Of a DNA stretch of 64,000 bases, positions 16,194 to 25,886 are shown piece after piece. The notes under the pieces were generated by a model. It was not told where the DNA came from and ran no database searches. It saw only the letters and a list, made by a program, of their open reading frames with translations. This DNA is from Bradymonas sp963697525 (GTDB taxonomy: Bacteria; Myxococcota_A; Bradymonadia; Bradymonadales; Bradymonadaceae), in contig OY969087.1 of assembly GCA_963697525.1 (NCBI GenBank), forward strand, positions 5,022,001 through 5,086,000, in the 5' to 3' direction. The translations under genes were made by a program, and so were the position numbers. Each line of letters begins with the position of its first letter. Position 1 is the stretch's first letter.

Positions 16194-18887
16194 TCACGAA
16201 ATCATCGGGTTTGCTTTGGATGGGTCGATGTCCAACTCGTCCATCGCCTTCTCCAGGCGGCCGGGCGAGAAGCGGTCTTCGGCGACCAACGCCGACAGCG
16301 CGGCGAGGACGACGTGGCGCGCGTCGACTTCGAAGAAGCCGCGTAGCGCCTCGCGACTGTCGCTTCGGCCGAAGCCGTCGGTGCCCAGGGCGACCATCTC
16401 GACCGGGCACCACTGCGCCAGCGAATACGGCAGCGCCTTGACGAAGTCGCTGACGGCGACCACTGCGCCGGGATCGTCGCCGAGGCATTGCTGGAAGTAC
16501 GGCACACGCGGCGTCGCCTGCGGGTGGAGGCGATTGTGGCGCTCGACGTCGAGGGCGTCCTCGTACAGATTTTTCCAACTGGTCACGCTCCACACGTCGG
16601 CGGTCACCCCGTAATCGTCCTCGAGGATGCGCTGGGCGGCGAGCGCCTCGCGAAGCAGCGGGCCGCTGCCCAAAAGCTGCACGCGGCGCACCTCGCCAGA
16701 CTTTTGGGACGGCCGGATGCGGTACATGCCCCGAAGCAGCGCGTCGCGGTCGACCTCGGGCATCGGTGGGTGGTCGAAGTCCTCGTTGGCGACGGTGATG
16801 TAGTACATCAGGTCGTTGCCCTCGACGAACATCTCCTCGATGCCGCGCTGGACGATGATAGCCACCTCGTGGGCAAAACACGGGTCCCAGGCACGCACCC
16901 GTGGGTTGGTGTAGGCGATGAGGTGGCTGTGGCCGTCCTCGTGTTGCAGCCCCTCACCGTTGAGGGTGGTGCGCCCGGAGGTCGCGCCGATCAAAAAGCC
17001 GCGGGCGCGCTCGTCGCCGGCGGCCCAGATGAGGTCGCCGACGCGTTGGAAGCCGAAAATGGAGTAGAAGAAGTAAAACGGGATGGTGTTCAGCCCGTGG
17101 GTGGCGTAGGCGCTGCCCGCGGCGATGAACGAGCTCATCGAGCCGGCCTCGGTGATGCCCTCCTCGAGGATTCGGCCGCGGGCGGACTCCTTGTAGGAGA
17201 GCAAGGTCTCGGCGTCGACGGGCTCGTATTTCTGGCCCTCGGCGGCGTAGATGCCCGCCTGCGGAAACAGCGCCTCGATGCCGAAGGTGCGCGCCTCGTC
17301 GGGCACGATGGGCACGATGAGCTCGCCGACGGTGTCGTCTTTGATGAGCTCGGAGAGCATGCGCACCACGATCATCGTGGTGGTCGCCGGGCGCTCGCCC
17401 GAGCCCTTCTGGACGTATTTGTCGAAGATGTCGGCCGCGGGCATCTCCAGCGGCGGCGCCTGGACCTTGCGTCGGGGCACGTAGCCGCCGAGCTTCTCGC
17501 GGCGATCCTGGACGTATTTGACCTCGGGGCTGTCCGGCGCCGGGCGGTATAGCGGCGCCTGGCCGATCTCGTCGTCGGAGATGGGCACCTCGAAGCGGTC
17601 GCGAAAATAGCGAAGGTGGCGCTCGTCGAGCTTCTTGGTCTTGTGGGCGATATTGCGCGCCTCGCCGGCGTCGCCCAGGCCCAGCCCCTTGATGGTCTGC
17701 GCCAGGATGACCGTGGGCCGCTCGCGCTCCTGTTCGGCGGCGCGAAATGCGGCGAAGAGCTTGATCAGGTCGTGGCCGCCGCGGCCGCGGGCGAGCTGGT
17801 CGAATTGGTAGTCGCTCAGGCCCTCGGCCATGGCGCGCAGCGCCGGGTCCTTGCCGAAGAAGTGCTCGCGAAGATACGCGCCGCCCTCGGCGGCGTAGCG
17901 CTGCCACTGACCGTCGACCGTCTGCCCCATAGAATCGGCGAGAAGGCCGTCGTGGTCGCGCTCCAGCAGCTCGTCCCACTCGCTGCTCCACAACACCTTG
18001 ATGACGCGCCAGCCCGCCCCCAAGAAGACCGATTCGAGCTCCTGGATGAGCTTGCTGTTGCCGCGCACCGGGCCGTCGAGGCGCTGCAGATTGCAGTCGA
18101 GCACGAAGGTCAAGTTATCGAGGTCCTCGCGCGCCGCCACGCTGAGCGCGCCGCGCGCCTCCGGTTCGTCGAACTCCCCATCGCCGCACAGCGCCCAGAC
18201 GCGCCCGGCCTTGTCGAGCAGGCCGCGCTTCTCGAGGTAGCGGTCGAAGCGCGCCTGGTAGATGGCCATGATCGGCGACAAGCCCATGGACACGCTGGGA
18301 AACTCCCAGAAGTGGGGCATCAGCCACGGGTGCGGGTAGGAGGCCAGCCCGCCGGCGGGTTCGAGCTCGCGGCGGAAGTTTTCGACCTGCTCCTCGCTCA
18401 AACGCCCCTCCAGAAACGCCCGGGCGTAGATGCCCGGCGAGGCGTGGCCCTGCATGAACACTTTGTCGGGCCCCTCGGGATGGTTCTTGCCGCGAAAAAA
18501 GTGGTTCAGGCCGATCTCGAACAGCGCGCTGATGGAGGTGTAACTGCCGATATGGCCGCCAATGCCGTCCAAGCGGCGGTTGGCGCGCACCACCATGGCC
18601 ATGGCGTTCCAGCGCACGATGCTCAAGATGCGCCGCTCCATCTCCAGGTCGCCCTCGAAGGCGGGCTGGTCGGCGGCGGCGATGGTGTTGACGTAGGGTG
18701 TGCGCAGGCGAAACGGCAGCTCCACACCGCGCGTCGCGGCGCGCTGCTGGAGCTGTCGCATCAGCCGCTGGGCGACGCCCGTACCTTCTCGCTCGATCAC
18801 CTCGTCGAGCGCGGCGATCCAGTCGCGCACCTCGGCGCGTTCGCGCTCTCGTCGGGCACGCTCGACACTTTCGTTGCGGTCGGCCAC
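16194..18887 (-). CDS. aceE: Pyruvate dehydrogenase E1, homodimeric type
   Basis: This 897-residue thiamine-diphosphate enzyme decarboxylates pyruvate and acetylates the E2 lipoyl group. It has the length and sequence of the homodimeric (E. coli AceE-like) class: 'GGHIGSYTSISALFEIGLNHFF', 'ALCGDGEFDEPEARGALSVA' (thiamine/Mg site with GDG) and 'LDCNLQRLDGPVRGNSKLIQ'. The C-terminal part has 'DGFGRSDSREALRGFFEVD'. It starts at GTG with AGGAG five bases upstream. The operon order E1-E2-E3 is standard, and the E3 is therefore probably dedicated to this complex. Confidence 0.95.
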   Translation of the reverse strand: MADRNESVERARRERERAEVRDWIAALDEVIEREGTGVAQRLMRQLQQRAATRGVELPFRLRTPYVNTIAAADQPAFEGDLEMERRILSIVRWNAMAMVVRANRRLDGIGGHIGSYTSISALFEIGLNHFFRGKNHPEGPDKVFMQGHASPGIYARAFLEGRLSEEQVENFRRELEPAGGLASYPHPWLMPHFWEFPSVSMGLSPIMAIYQARFDRYLEKRGLLDKAGRVWALCGDGEFDEPEARGALSVAAREDLDNLTFVLDCNLQRLDGPVRGNSKLIQELESVFLGAGWRVIKVLWSSEWDELLERDHDGLLADSMGQTVDGQWQRYAAEGGAYLREHFFGKDPALRAMAEGLSDYQFDQLARGRGGHDLIKLFAAFRAAEQERERPTVILAQTIKGLGLGDAGEARNIAHKTKKLDERHLRYFRDRFEVPISDDEIGQAPLYRPAPDSPEVKYVQDRREKLGGYVPRRKVQAPPLEMPAADIFDKYVQKGSGERPATTTMIVVRMLSELIKDDTVGELIVPIVPDEARTFGIEALFPQAGIYAAEGQKYEPVDAETLLSYKESARGRILEEGITEAGSMSSFIAAGSAYATHGLNTIPFYFFYSIFGFQRVGDLIWAAGDERARGFLIGATSGRTTLNGEGLQHEDGHSHLIAYTNPRVRAWDPCFAHEVAIIVQRGIEEMFVEGNDLMYYITVANEDFDHPPMPEVDRDALLRGMYRIRPSQKSGEVRRVQLLGSGPLLREALAAQRILEDDYGVTADVWSVTSWKNLYEDALDVERHNRLHPQATPRVPYFQQCLGDDPGAVVAVSDFVKALPYSLAQWCPVEMVALGTDGFGRSDSREALRGFFEVDARHVVLAALSALVAEDRFSPGRLEKAMDELDIDPSKANPMIS

Positions 18888-18969
18888 GGCGCTCCTCAGC
18901 TCGGTGGGAAAGCTTGAACAACTACCTCAAAACGCTAGGTACGTCGGCCGAGATATCAATCGCGCCCCC

Positions 18970-20766
18970 TCACACGCCCCAGATCCACGCGATTCCGGCG
19001 ACGGTGACCAGGGAGGTGAGTAATTGCAGCGGAGCGCCGATGCGAAGAAAGTCGCTGACGCGATAGCCGCCGGGACCGTAGACAAACAGGTTGGTCTGGT
19101 AGCCCACCGGCCCCAGAAACGCCGTGCTGGCGGCGAACATCACCGCCAGGACGAAGGCAAAGGGATTGGCGCCGATCTGTTGAGCTGTGGCCACGGCGAT
19201 GGGGATCATCAGCAGCACGGCAGCGTTGTTGCTGATCATCTCGGTGATGAGCGCCGTGGCGACGTAAAACAGCCACAGCACACCAATGGCCGGCAGATAT
19301 GCGGCGCTGATGGCGAGGCCGTGGCCGAGGTAGACGGCGGCGCCGGTCTGCTCGAGCGCGATGCCCAGCGGGATGATGCCCGCGAGCAAAAAGATCACCC
19401 GCCAGTCCACGCTGCGATACATCTGCGAGGGAGATAGAATGCCCGTAAGCAGCATCGCCACCACGCCCGCCAGCGACGTGACCATGATCGGGAAGATGTC
19501 GAAGGCGGCGAGGCCGATCACGGCGGCCACGATCATCAACATCACGGGGATCTTCTCGGGCTGATAGCCGGCGCTCGGCTGTGCGCTGACCACCACGAGA
19601 TTGGCGCTCTGCTGCATGCGCTGATTCCCCTCGCGCGTCGTCTGCAACAGCAGCGTGTCTCCAACCTGCAGCCTCTGCTGAGCGAGCCGCTCGCGAGTGG
19701 TGTCGCCGCCGCGTCGGACGGCCAGCACGTAGGCATCGTAGCGCTCCGGAAAGTTGATCTCGGCGACGCACTTCCCGGCGATGATGGATTCGGAGGGGAT
19801 GACCGCCTCGACCAGGCTGTTGAAGTCGTCGTCGACCATGAGCTCATCCGGGCTCGACTCCGGCGCGGTCACGAGCTCGACACCGGTCAGCGACCTCAAC
19901 TCCTCGAAGCGCTCGCGCGCGGCGTGAACCAGCAACACGTCGCCGGCGCGCAAATAGCGATCCGGATAGGGGTGCTCGAGGTGTGCGCTGTCGCGCGCGA
20001 GTGCGAGGATCTCGACATCCACCTTCGCCTGGTCGAGCCACTCCCCCACGGTCTTTCCAAGCATGGGGGCGTCCGGGGTGATGCGCACCTCGCTCAGATA
20101 AGGCGCCACGGCGAATTCCTCGACGAAGCTCCCCCGCGGCGCGACGTGTTCGGGGAGCAAGCGCGGCGCGACCAGCATCAGGTAAGCGGTCCCGGCCACC
20201 AGCAGGATCGCGCCGAGCTCGGTGAACTCGAACATATGCAGGCGGTGGCCCAGGATGCGCGCCGACAGGTCCGAGGCCAGGATATTCGTGGAGGTGCCGA
20301 TGAGCGTGAGCATGCCGCCGAGCATCGACGAATACGACAGCGGAATGAGCAGTCGCGACGGCGACACCTTGCCCTTATGCGCCATATCCGAGACCACCGG
20401 GATGAGCAGCGCGACCACCGGCGTGTTGTTCATGATGCCCGACACCGGCCCGGCCAGGCCCATCGTCGCCGCGAGTTGGCGGGTCTCGCTCGATCCCACC
20501 ATTCGGCTGAGTCGGCGGCCCAGGATTTGAACGATGCCCGTCCGGCGCACCCCCTCGCTGACGATGAGCATGGCGAGCACGGTGAGCGTCGCCGGATTCG
20601 AAAAGCCCGAGACCGCCTCCTGCGGGCTGATGCCGGTCCAATGCCCCAGCACCGCCAGCAAGACGAGGACCAGCAACGCGGTGACGTCCAGCGGCACGGG
20701 CTCGAGCACGAAGAGCACCACGGCCATCGCAGTGATCGCCAAGACGATGATCATTCCAACGGTCAT
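18970..20766 (-). CDS. SLC13-family anion permease with two TrkA-C domains
   Basis: This 598-residue membrane protein has N-terminal segments such as 'MIIVLAITAMAVVLFVL' and the motif 'GLAGPVSGIMNNTPVVALLIPVV'. Two cytoplasmic TrkA_C/RCK_C domains (about 195-385) sit mid-protein: 'GKTVGEWLDQAKVDVEILAL' and 'CVAEINFPERYDAYVLAVRRG'. More transmembrane segments follow, with 'TEMISNNAAVLLMIPIAVA' as the second hairpin. This layout is the SLC13 (DASS) type with RCK insert; sulfate, phosphate or dicarboxylates are usual substrates, and none can be chosen here. It follows the aminotransferase by 21 bp. Confidence 0.88.
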   Translation of the reverse strand: MTVGMIIVLAITAMAVVLFVLEPVPLDVTALLVLVLLAVLGHWTGISPQEAVSGFSNPATLTVLAMLIVSEGVRRTGIVQILGRRLSRMVGSSETRQLAATMGLAGPVSGIMNNTPVVALLIPVVSDMAHKGKVSPSRLLIPLSYSSMLGGMLTLIGTSTNILASDLSARILGHRLHMFEFTELGAILLVAGTAYLMLVAPRLLPEHVAPRGSFVEEFAVAPYLSEVRITPDAPMLGKTVGEWLDQAKVDVEILALARDSAHLEHPYPDRYLRAGDVLLVHAARERFEELRSLTGVELVTAPESSPDELMVDDDFNSLVEAVIPSESIIAGKCVAEINFPERYDAYVLAVRRGGDTTRERLAQQRLQVGDTLLLQTTREGNQRMQQSANLVVVSAQPSAGYQPEKIPVMLMIVAAVIGLAAFDIFPIMVTSLAGVVAMLLTGILSPSQMYRSVDWRVIFLLAGIIPLGIALEQTGAAVYLGHGLAISAAYLPAIGVLWLFYVATALITEMISNNAAVLLMIPIAVATAQQIGANPFAFVLAVMFAASTAFLGPVGYQTNLFVYGPGGYRVSDFLRIGAPLQLLTSLVTVAGIAWIWGV

Positions 20767-20787
20767 GGTCCCCCTGGCCGGCCTGAC

Positions 20788-21642
20788 TCACGCGATCCGG
20801 TGGCGGATGAGTTCGTCGTAGGCGCGTTGAAATTCACGGGTGATCGGCCCCACACCGCCCGCGCCGATGCGGTGGCCGTCGATGTCCACCAGGCCCTGCA
20901 CCTCGGTGAGAGTCCCCGTCAAGAATGCCTCGTCGGCGTCGACGAGTTCGTCGTCGGTCAGCGCGCTGAACTCGACGTCATAGCCGAGGTCGTCGGCGAG
21001 TTGGAGCACGTGCGCGCGGGTGGTCCCGGATAAAATATGCGGTCCCTCGGCGGCCGTGTGAAGGGCGCCACCGATGACGGCGAATAGATTGGTGCTCGTG
21101 CCCTCCCAGACGTGGCCGGCGTCGTCGCGATACAGCGCCTCGTAGACGCCCGCCTGGTGCGCGCGCTCGCCCATCAACACCTTGGGCAGTAGATTGACGG
21201 TCTTGATGTCGTTTCGCTTCCAGCGAATATCCGGCACGAGGATGGCGCGCGCCCCGCTGTCGCGCAGCGCCTCGGCGCCGCGGCGCACCTGCTCGACGCT
21301 GACGAATAACGTCGGCGCCACGCCCTCGGGGTAGGCCGCTCGGCGCGGCGCCACGCCGCGGGTGAGCTGCATGTAGATCATCGCCTCGCCCAGGCCGCTT
21401 CGGTCGACGAGGTCCTCGACGATGGCGCCCAGTTCGGCCATCCCGGGCGGCTGGGCGAAGCCGAGCTGGCCGGCGCAGCGAAGCAATCGGCCGGTGTGCG
21501 CCTCCAGGCGAAACGCTCGTCCCCGGTAGACCCGGGCGACGTCGTAGACGCCGTCGCCGAAAATGAAACCGCGGTCGCGGACCGGCACCACCGCCTGGTC
21601 GACGGGCATGATGTCACCATTGACGTACGCGAGTTCTGGCAT
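20788..21642 (-). CDS. Class IV aminotransferase, probably D-amino-acid aminotransferase
   Basis: This 284-residue PLP enzyme has the class IV signatures 'VPVRDRGFIFGDGVYDVARV' (about 20-39), the catalytic Lys in 'RWKRNDIKTVNLL' and 'EGTSTNLFAVIGG' for phosphate and cofactor binding. 'GTTRAHVLQLADDLG' and the length also fit. Among class IV members the KRNDIKTVNLL segment and absence of a branched-chain N-terminal extension favour D-alanine-type (Dat) over IlvE, but specificity is inferred. GAGGA lies five bases before the ATG. It is 17 bp downstream of the kinase-RNase Z fusion. Confidence 0.82.
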   Translation of the reverse strand: MPELAYVNGDIMPVDQAVVPVRDRGFIFGDGVYDVARVYRGRAFRLEAHTGRLLRCAGQLGFAQPPGMAELGAIVEDLVDRSGLGEAMIYMQLTRGVAPRRAAYPEGVAPTLFVSVEQVRRGAEALRDSGARAILVPDIRWKRNDIKTVNLLPKVLMGERAHQAGVYEALYRDDAGHVWEGTSTNLFAVIGGALHTAAEGPHILSGTTRAHVLQLADDLGYDVEFSALTDDELVDADEAFLTGTLTEVQGLVDIDGHRIGAGGVGPITREFQRAYDELIRHRIA

Positions 21643-21659
21643 GGGTATCCTCGATGGAG

Positions 21660-23654
21660 TCAGAAGCGCCGAGCGATGTCCTCGGGCACGATTACCTCGT
21701 CGAATATCTCCAAGATCTCCTCGTACACCGCCTCGGGCTCTCGCTCGTAGCGCGAGGAGAAGTGAAACGGCACCAGCCGCTCGACCTGGGCGTCGCGGGC
21801 AATCTCGGCGCAGGCCCGCGTGGTCAGGTGACGCGCGTAATCGGCGAGCGCGGCGTCCTGGCGCCGAAAGCTCGCCTCGCAGATGAGCACCTTCGCCCCG
21901 CGCGCGAGTGCGACGACCCGGGCGCGATTGTCGGGCGTGTCCGCAAAGTCCGTCGCGTAGACAATACGCTCGCCGGGCCGCTCGATGAGCAGATAGTCAG
22001 CCAACTCGCCGACCGACTGAGTCGAACCGTCGGGCAGCTCGACGAGGGCGTCGCGCTCACCGCGCGCGGCCCGCTCGCGCAGCTCGCCGAGCCAACGCCC
22101 GGGCGAGTAACGCCCGTCGAGGCGGTCGGAGCGAAGCGCGAAGCGGTGGGTCTCTTCGAGCGCGTATGCCAGCACCATGGTGCCGTGTTCCAGGGCGCAC
22201 GCCCGCACTTGAAAACGCGGCTCGCGCAGCAGCACCCCGTCGACGACCGGCTCGACGCCCAACGCCTCCCGCGCGCCAATCGCCGGCTCGATGCGCGTGC
22301 GCCGCAGCGACTCGCCGTCGAACTCACCGACCACGAAGACCGGCCCCTCTCCGGCGCCGATGCGGTCCCAGGTAAACGCGCGGCCCATCGCCTCGACCTT
22401 GTCGGCCACGCCCAACGGGCCCCATACGCGGCACACGTCGGTCATATGCACGCGGCGGCGCAACAGCTCGACGAAGCCGACGAAGTGGTCGAAATGCGCG
22501 TGGCTGACGAAGCAATCGCTGACCTTGTGCAGCAGGCCGGTGGGCACCTGATCGACGGCGCCCAGATCGAAGAGGATCCCTCGTTTGCCGTGTCGGGTGC
22601 GCGCGTACACCGCCGGGTCGTCGAAGAGCCCGCCGACGACGGTCACCTGGGCGAGGTCGAGCCTCGCGGACATCGAGCCGCCCGGGTCGATCTCGATCTC
22701 CGGGCGTCGCCGGCGGGTAAACGCCGGGGCGAGGTGGACCGCGGCGTCCTTGCCGACCAGGTGACGCGGCGCGGCGCGGTGGCGGTCGGTACGAAGGGCG
22801 CCGGCGTCATCGCGCCGGGCATCGCGCGCCACGAGTGTGGCCACCGGCGCGGCGTCCTTGGCCAGGGGCGCGCGCACCTCGAATCGGTCGCCGTCGAATG
22901 CGTCGACCTCGCCCATCGCCAGCGTGACGCCGCGGGCGTCGACCAGGCCGACCTGACGCCCCGGCCACGCCGCGCGCACCGCCAGCGGCGGGGGCGCGCC
23001 TGTCAGGCCCACCGAGGCGGGCACGCTTATCGAGCGCGCCTCCGCCAGGTAGGCGTCCCAGGCGTCGGTGCGGGTAGCGACGCGGCGAGATCGCGTTCCC
23101 GAAGAGGCCTCGGACGGGGCGGACACAGCGACCACACGCGCGCCCGACAGGCCGACCGCGCGGCCGACCGCGGCGCCGGCATCGCCCTCCCCCACCAGCA
23201 TCAGCACGGTGTGAGCGCCGACGGCGTCGATCAGGCCGCGGAGCAGTTCGCGCGAGCCCAGGCCGCGCCAGACGCCGGGCGTGTCGACGAGCAAGCAGGC
23301 GTCGTCGATGCCAAGCCCGCGTCGAAGGCGCGCGACCGCGCCGACGAGCGGCAGCCGAAAGCGCACCGCGTCCAGCGTCGCCAGTCCCTCGATGCCCTCG
23401 ACGCGCCACTGATCGTGGGTGCGCACCGCGCGGGCCACCGCCCCGGCGGGCCCGAAGGCGGGACGTCCCGGGTCGCATGACAACCCCACGACGCGCTCGC
23501 CACCGCCCACGGTCGCGTCGGCCATGGCGGCGACCAGCGTCGACTTGCCGCGACCGGTCGGTCCGACGACGACCACGGTCTGCCCCGGCCGACAGAAGCG
23601 AGCGGCGAGTTCCTCGGGGGCGTACGGTCGAGGTGCGGCCATGCTGACATCCAT
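21660..23654 (-). CDS. Fusion of Clp1-type polynucleotide kinase and RNase Z-like metallo-hydrolase
   Basis: This 664-residue protein joins two RNA-end enzymes. The N-terminal part has a Walker A 'GPTGRGKST' (31-39), 'LSCDPGRPAFGPAG' (58-70), which fits the DxDxGQ-PG signature of Clp1/Grc3/Nol9 kinases, and a Walker B 'LLVDTPG' (121-127). A beta-rich 'GRQVGLVDARGVTLAMGEV' resembles the Clp1/Grc3 C-terminal domain. The second part (about 330-664) is a metallo-beta-lactamase fold with 'HAHFDH' (385-390), 'ALEHGTMVLAYALEE', 'YATDFAD' (Asp569) and 'FHF' (His631), the RNase Z order. I infer 5'-OH RNA phosphorylation plus 3'-tRNA-type endonuclease activity. The start at 23654 has AGGG upstream, after the preceding stop; a longer in-frame ATG at 23729 lies inside the upstream gene and is less likely. 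Confidence 0.78.
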   Translation of the reverse strand: MDVSMAAPRPYAPEELAARFCRPGQTVVVVGPTGRGKSTLVAAMADATVGGGERVVGLSCDPGRPAFGPAGAVARAVRTHDQWRVEGIEGLATLDAVRFRLPLVGAVARLRRGLGIDDACLLVDTPGVWRGLGSRELLRGLIDAVGAHTVLMLVGEGDAGAAVGRAVGLSGARVVAVSAPSEASSGTRSRRVATRTDAWDAYLAEARSISVPASVGLTGAPPPLAVRAAWPGRQVGLVDARGVTLAMGEVDAFDGDRFEVRAPLAKDAAPVATLVARDARRDDAGALRTDRHRAAPRHLVGKDAAVHLAPAFTRRRRPEIEIDPGGSMSARLDLAQVTVVGGLFDDPAVYARTRHGKRGILFDLGAVDQVPTGLLHKVSDCFVSHAHFDHFVGFVELLRRRVHMTDVCRVWGPLGVADKVEAMGRAFTWDRIGAGEGPVFVVGEFDGESLRRTRIEPAIGAREALGVEPVVDGVLLREPRFQVRACALEHGTMVLAYALEETHRFALRSDRLDGRYSPGRWLGELRERAARGERDALVELPDGSTQSVGELADYLLIERPGERIVYATDFADTPDNRARVVALARGAKVLICEASFRRQDAALADYARHLTTRACAEIARDAQVERLVPFHFSSRYEREPEAVYEEILEIFDEVIVPEDIARRF

Positions 23655-23667
23655 TGCGTTCCCTGAA

Positions 23668-25836
23668 TCACTTGACGACGAGCACCTCGATATTGCCGGT
23701 TCGCCGCAGGATTTGCACGCCCACGTCATTTTGGTAGCGCTGCAACTCGATATCGACCTCGTCGTCGCCCAGCTTCAGCCGCCCGATGCGCACCATGTCC
23801 AGGAACGAGGGCAGGCGCGGGTTGTGAAATTTGATGCGCCGCTCGCAGGCGTCGACGTGCATGCCCAGGGCGGCGTCGAGCAGCAAGAACATGCCGCCGG
23901 CGGCCCAGGCCTGCGGCGCGCACGCCACCGGGTACAGCGTGGGGCCCTCGCTGGGGCGGCGCTCGAAGCCGCAGAACAGTTCCGGCAGCCGGTTGAGCTC
24001 GAAATAGCGCGACGCGTCGTACAGCCCCTGCATGATTTCGAGGGCCTCGGACTTGAAGCCGTAGCGCGCCAGGCCGGCGGCGATGAGGGTGTTGTCGTGG
24101 GGCCACACCGACCCGTTGTGATACGAGATGGGGTTGTAGCGCACCTCGCTGGACGGAATCGTGCGCACGCCCCAGCCGCTGAAGAAGTCGTCGTCCAGCA
24201 GTTGGGCGGCGGTCTTGGCGGCCTGGTCGGGGCTGGCGATGCCGCTGAGCAAGCAATGGCCGGCATTCGACGAGCGCACCCGGCACGGCTGCTTGTCGCC
24301 GTCGAGGGCGAGCACGAACATCTCGAGTTCCTCATCCCAGAAGTCGCGCTGGAAGCGCTCGCGCAGCGCACGGGCCTCGGCCTGTTGGCGCTGGGCATAC
24401 TCCTCGTTGCCGATGACCTCGGCGATTTGCGCGGCGGCGCGCCGGGCGGCGTACACGTAGCCCTGGACTTCGCACAGGGCGATAGGCGCGTCCGCCAGGC
24501 GCCCGTCGGCGTGGAACACCGAGTCGTCGCTGTCCTTCCATCCCTGTTGGCGAAGCCCCTTGTTGGTGCGCCGGCCGTACTCGACGTAGCCGTCCCCATC
24601 GCGGTCGCCGTACTCGTCGATCCAGTCGATCGCCCGCTCGATCGCCGGCCAGATGGAGGCCAAAAAGCCGACCTCATTGGTGCGCCGCAGGTACCCGCCT
24701 GCCAGGGTGACGAAGAGGGGCGTGGAGTCGATGCTGCCGTAGTAATGCTTGAAGGGAACTTCGCCGGTGTTGGCCATCTCGTCGTGGCGCAGCTCGTGCA
24801 GGATCTTGCCGGGCTCGGCGTCGCGGGCGGCGTCGAATTCGCGGGCCTGACTGGCGGCCAGGTAGCCGAGCACGCCCCGGGCGATTCCCGGGTTGGTGTT
24901 GAGCATCTGGTAGGCGGTGATGATGCCGTCGCGGCCGAAGACGGTGTTGAACCAGGGGGTGCCGGCGTAGGGATACGGGCCGTACTCCGTCTGCGTGATG
25001 AGCATCTGCAGGTCGGCGTCGGCGCGGCTGAGCATGTGGTTAAAAAAGACGTTCGACGAGTCGTAGCGGCACCGCAGGTTGCGCTCGGCGCGCAGACGCG
25101 TGGTCAGCTCGGCGTGGGCCTGGCGGTAGCCGGTGGGCCGGGCGAAATGGGTCTGGTCCTCGGCATCGGCGGGCCACGAACAGCACTGCACGGTGTAGGT
25201 GAGCTCGCGGCGCTGGTGGGGCGCGATGTCGAACTCGAAATAGGCGTGGTCGGCCGTCAGCGTGTGCGGGCGCTGCACGAACGTCACCCGGGTGGCCCGG
25301 CACATGTCGTCGAGCCCGTCGTAGACGAACTCCACGGCGACGTCGCTGACCTCGGGCTCGCGCTGCTCACCGCGCTCGGCGCGCTCGGTGCCGCGGATCT
25401 CGAACATATCGGCGAAGTCGGCGCGAAAATGCACCGACAGCGGCACCGTCAGCAGCTGATCGCTGTAATTGTGCAGCCGAATCTTTTCGTGGGCGGTGTC
25501 GGCGGTGACGAATTTACTGCGGTGGATATGCAGGTGGTCGGCGGCGACCCGCGCGTCGGGCTCGGTCAACTCCGGGTTGGTCAAGTCCACGGTCAACAGG
25601 GCGTTGTCCTCCTTGACCGTGGAGCTGAGCAGGATGGGCTTTTGGCCCCACAGGCGTAACTCGAGTTTGGACAGGTGGCGCATATCATCCATGTACAGCC
25701 CATGCGCCCCGGTCCCCCACGACATGATGTCCCCGACCTCGTCGAACACGGCGAATAGATTCGAGTGCTTGAGCACCCGGGTGCGCGCGGTGTTCAACAG
25801 GTTGGTCGTCAGGATGTGGAAATCTCGCTCCGTCAT
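23668..25836 (-). CDS. Amylo-alpha-1,6-glucosidase / glycogen-debranching-type glycoside hydrolase
   Basis: This 722-residue cytoplasmic protein has no signal peptide. The N-terminal ~200 residues ('GLYMDDMRHLSKLELRLWG', 'VDLTNPELTEPD') form the beta-rich GDE_N-type domain. The C-terminal (alpha/alpha)6 barrel has 'GTPWFNTVFGRDGIITAYQML' (about 290-312), 'SIDSTPLFVTLAGGYLRRT', 'EVQGYVYAARRA' and 'YHNGSVWPHDNTLIAAGLARYGF', typical of bacterial amylo-alpha-1,6-glucosidases. It would debranch glycogen or a related alpha-glucan. It lies next to a GT4 glycosyltransferase, which supports a role in glucan or compatible-solute metabolism. Confidence 0.85.
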   Translation of the reverse strand: MTERDFHILTTNLLNTARTRVLKHSNLFAVFDEVGDIMSWGTGAHGLYMDDMRHLSKLELRLWGQKPILLSSTVKEDNALLTVDLTNPELTEPDARVAADHLHIHRSKFVTADTAHEKIRLHNYSDQLLTVPLSVHFRADFADMFEIRGTERAERGEQREPEVSDVAVEFVYDGLDDMCRATRVTFVQRPHTLTADHAYFEFDIAPHQRRELTYTVQCCSWPADAEDQTHFARPTGYRQAHAELTTRLRAERNLRCRYDSSNVFFNHMLSRADADLQMLITQTEYGPYPYAGTPWFNTVFGRDGIITAYQMLNTNPGIARGVLGYLAASQAREFDAARDAEPGKILHELRHDEMANTGEVPFKHYYGSIDSTPLFVTLAGGYLRRTNEVGFLASIWPAIERAIDWIDEYGDRDGDGYVEYGRRTNKGLRQQGWKDSDDSVFHADGRLADAPIALCEVQGYVYAARRAAAQIAEVIGNEEYAQRQQAEARALRERFQRDFWDEELEMFVLALDGDKQPCRVRSSNAGHCLLSGIASPDQAAKTAAQLLDDDFFSGWGVRTIPSSEVRYNPISYHNGSVWPHDNTLIAAGLARYGFKSEALEIMQGLYDASRYFELNRLPELFCGFERRPSEGPTLYPVACAPQAWAAGGMFLLLDAALGMHVDACERRIKFHNPRLPSFLDMVRIGRLKLGDDEVDIELQRYQNDVGVQILRRTGNIEVLVVK

Positions 25837-25886
25837 CGTCGACCACCATTCCAGTTACGCCCCATGAATCGAAGTGTCTGCCCCCC

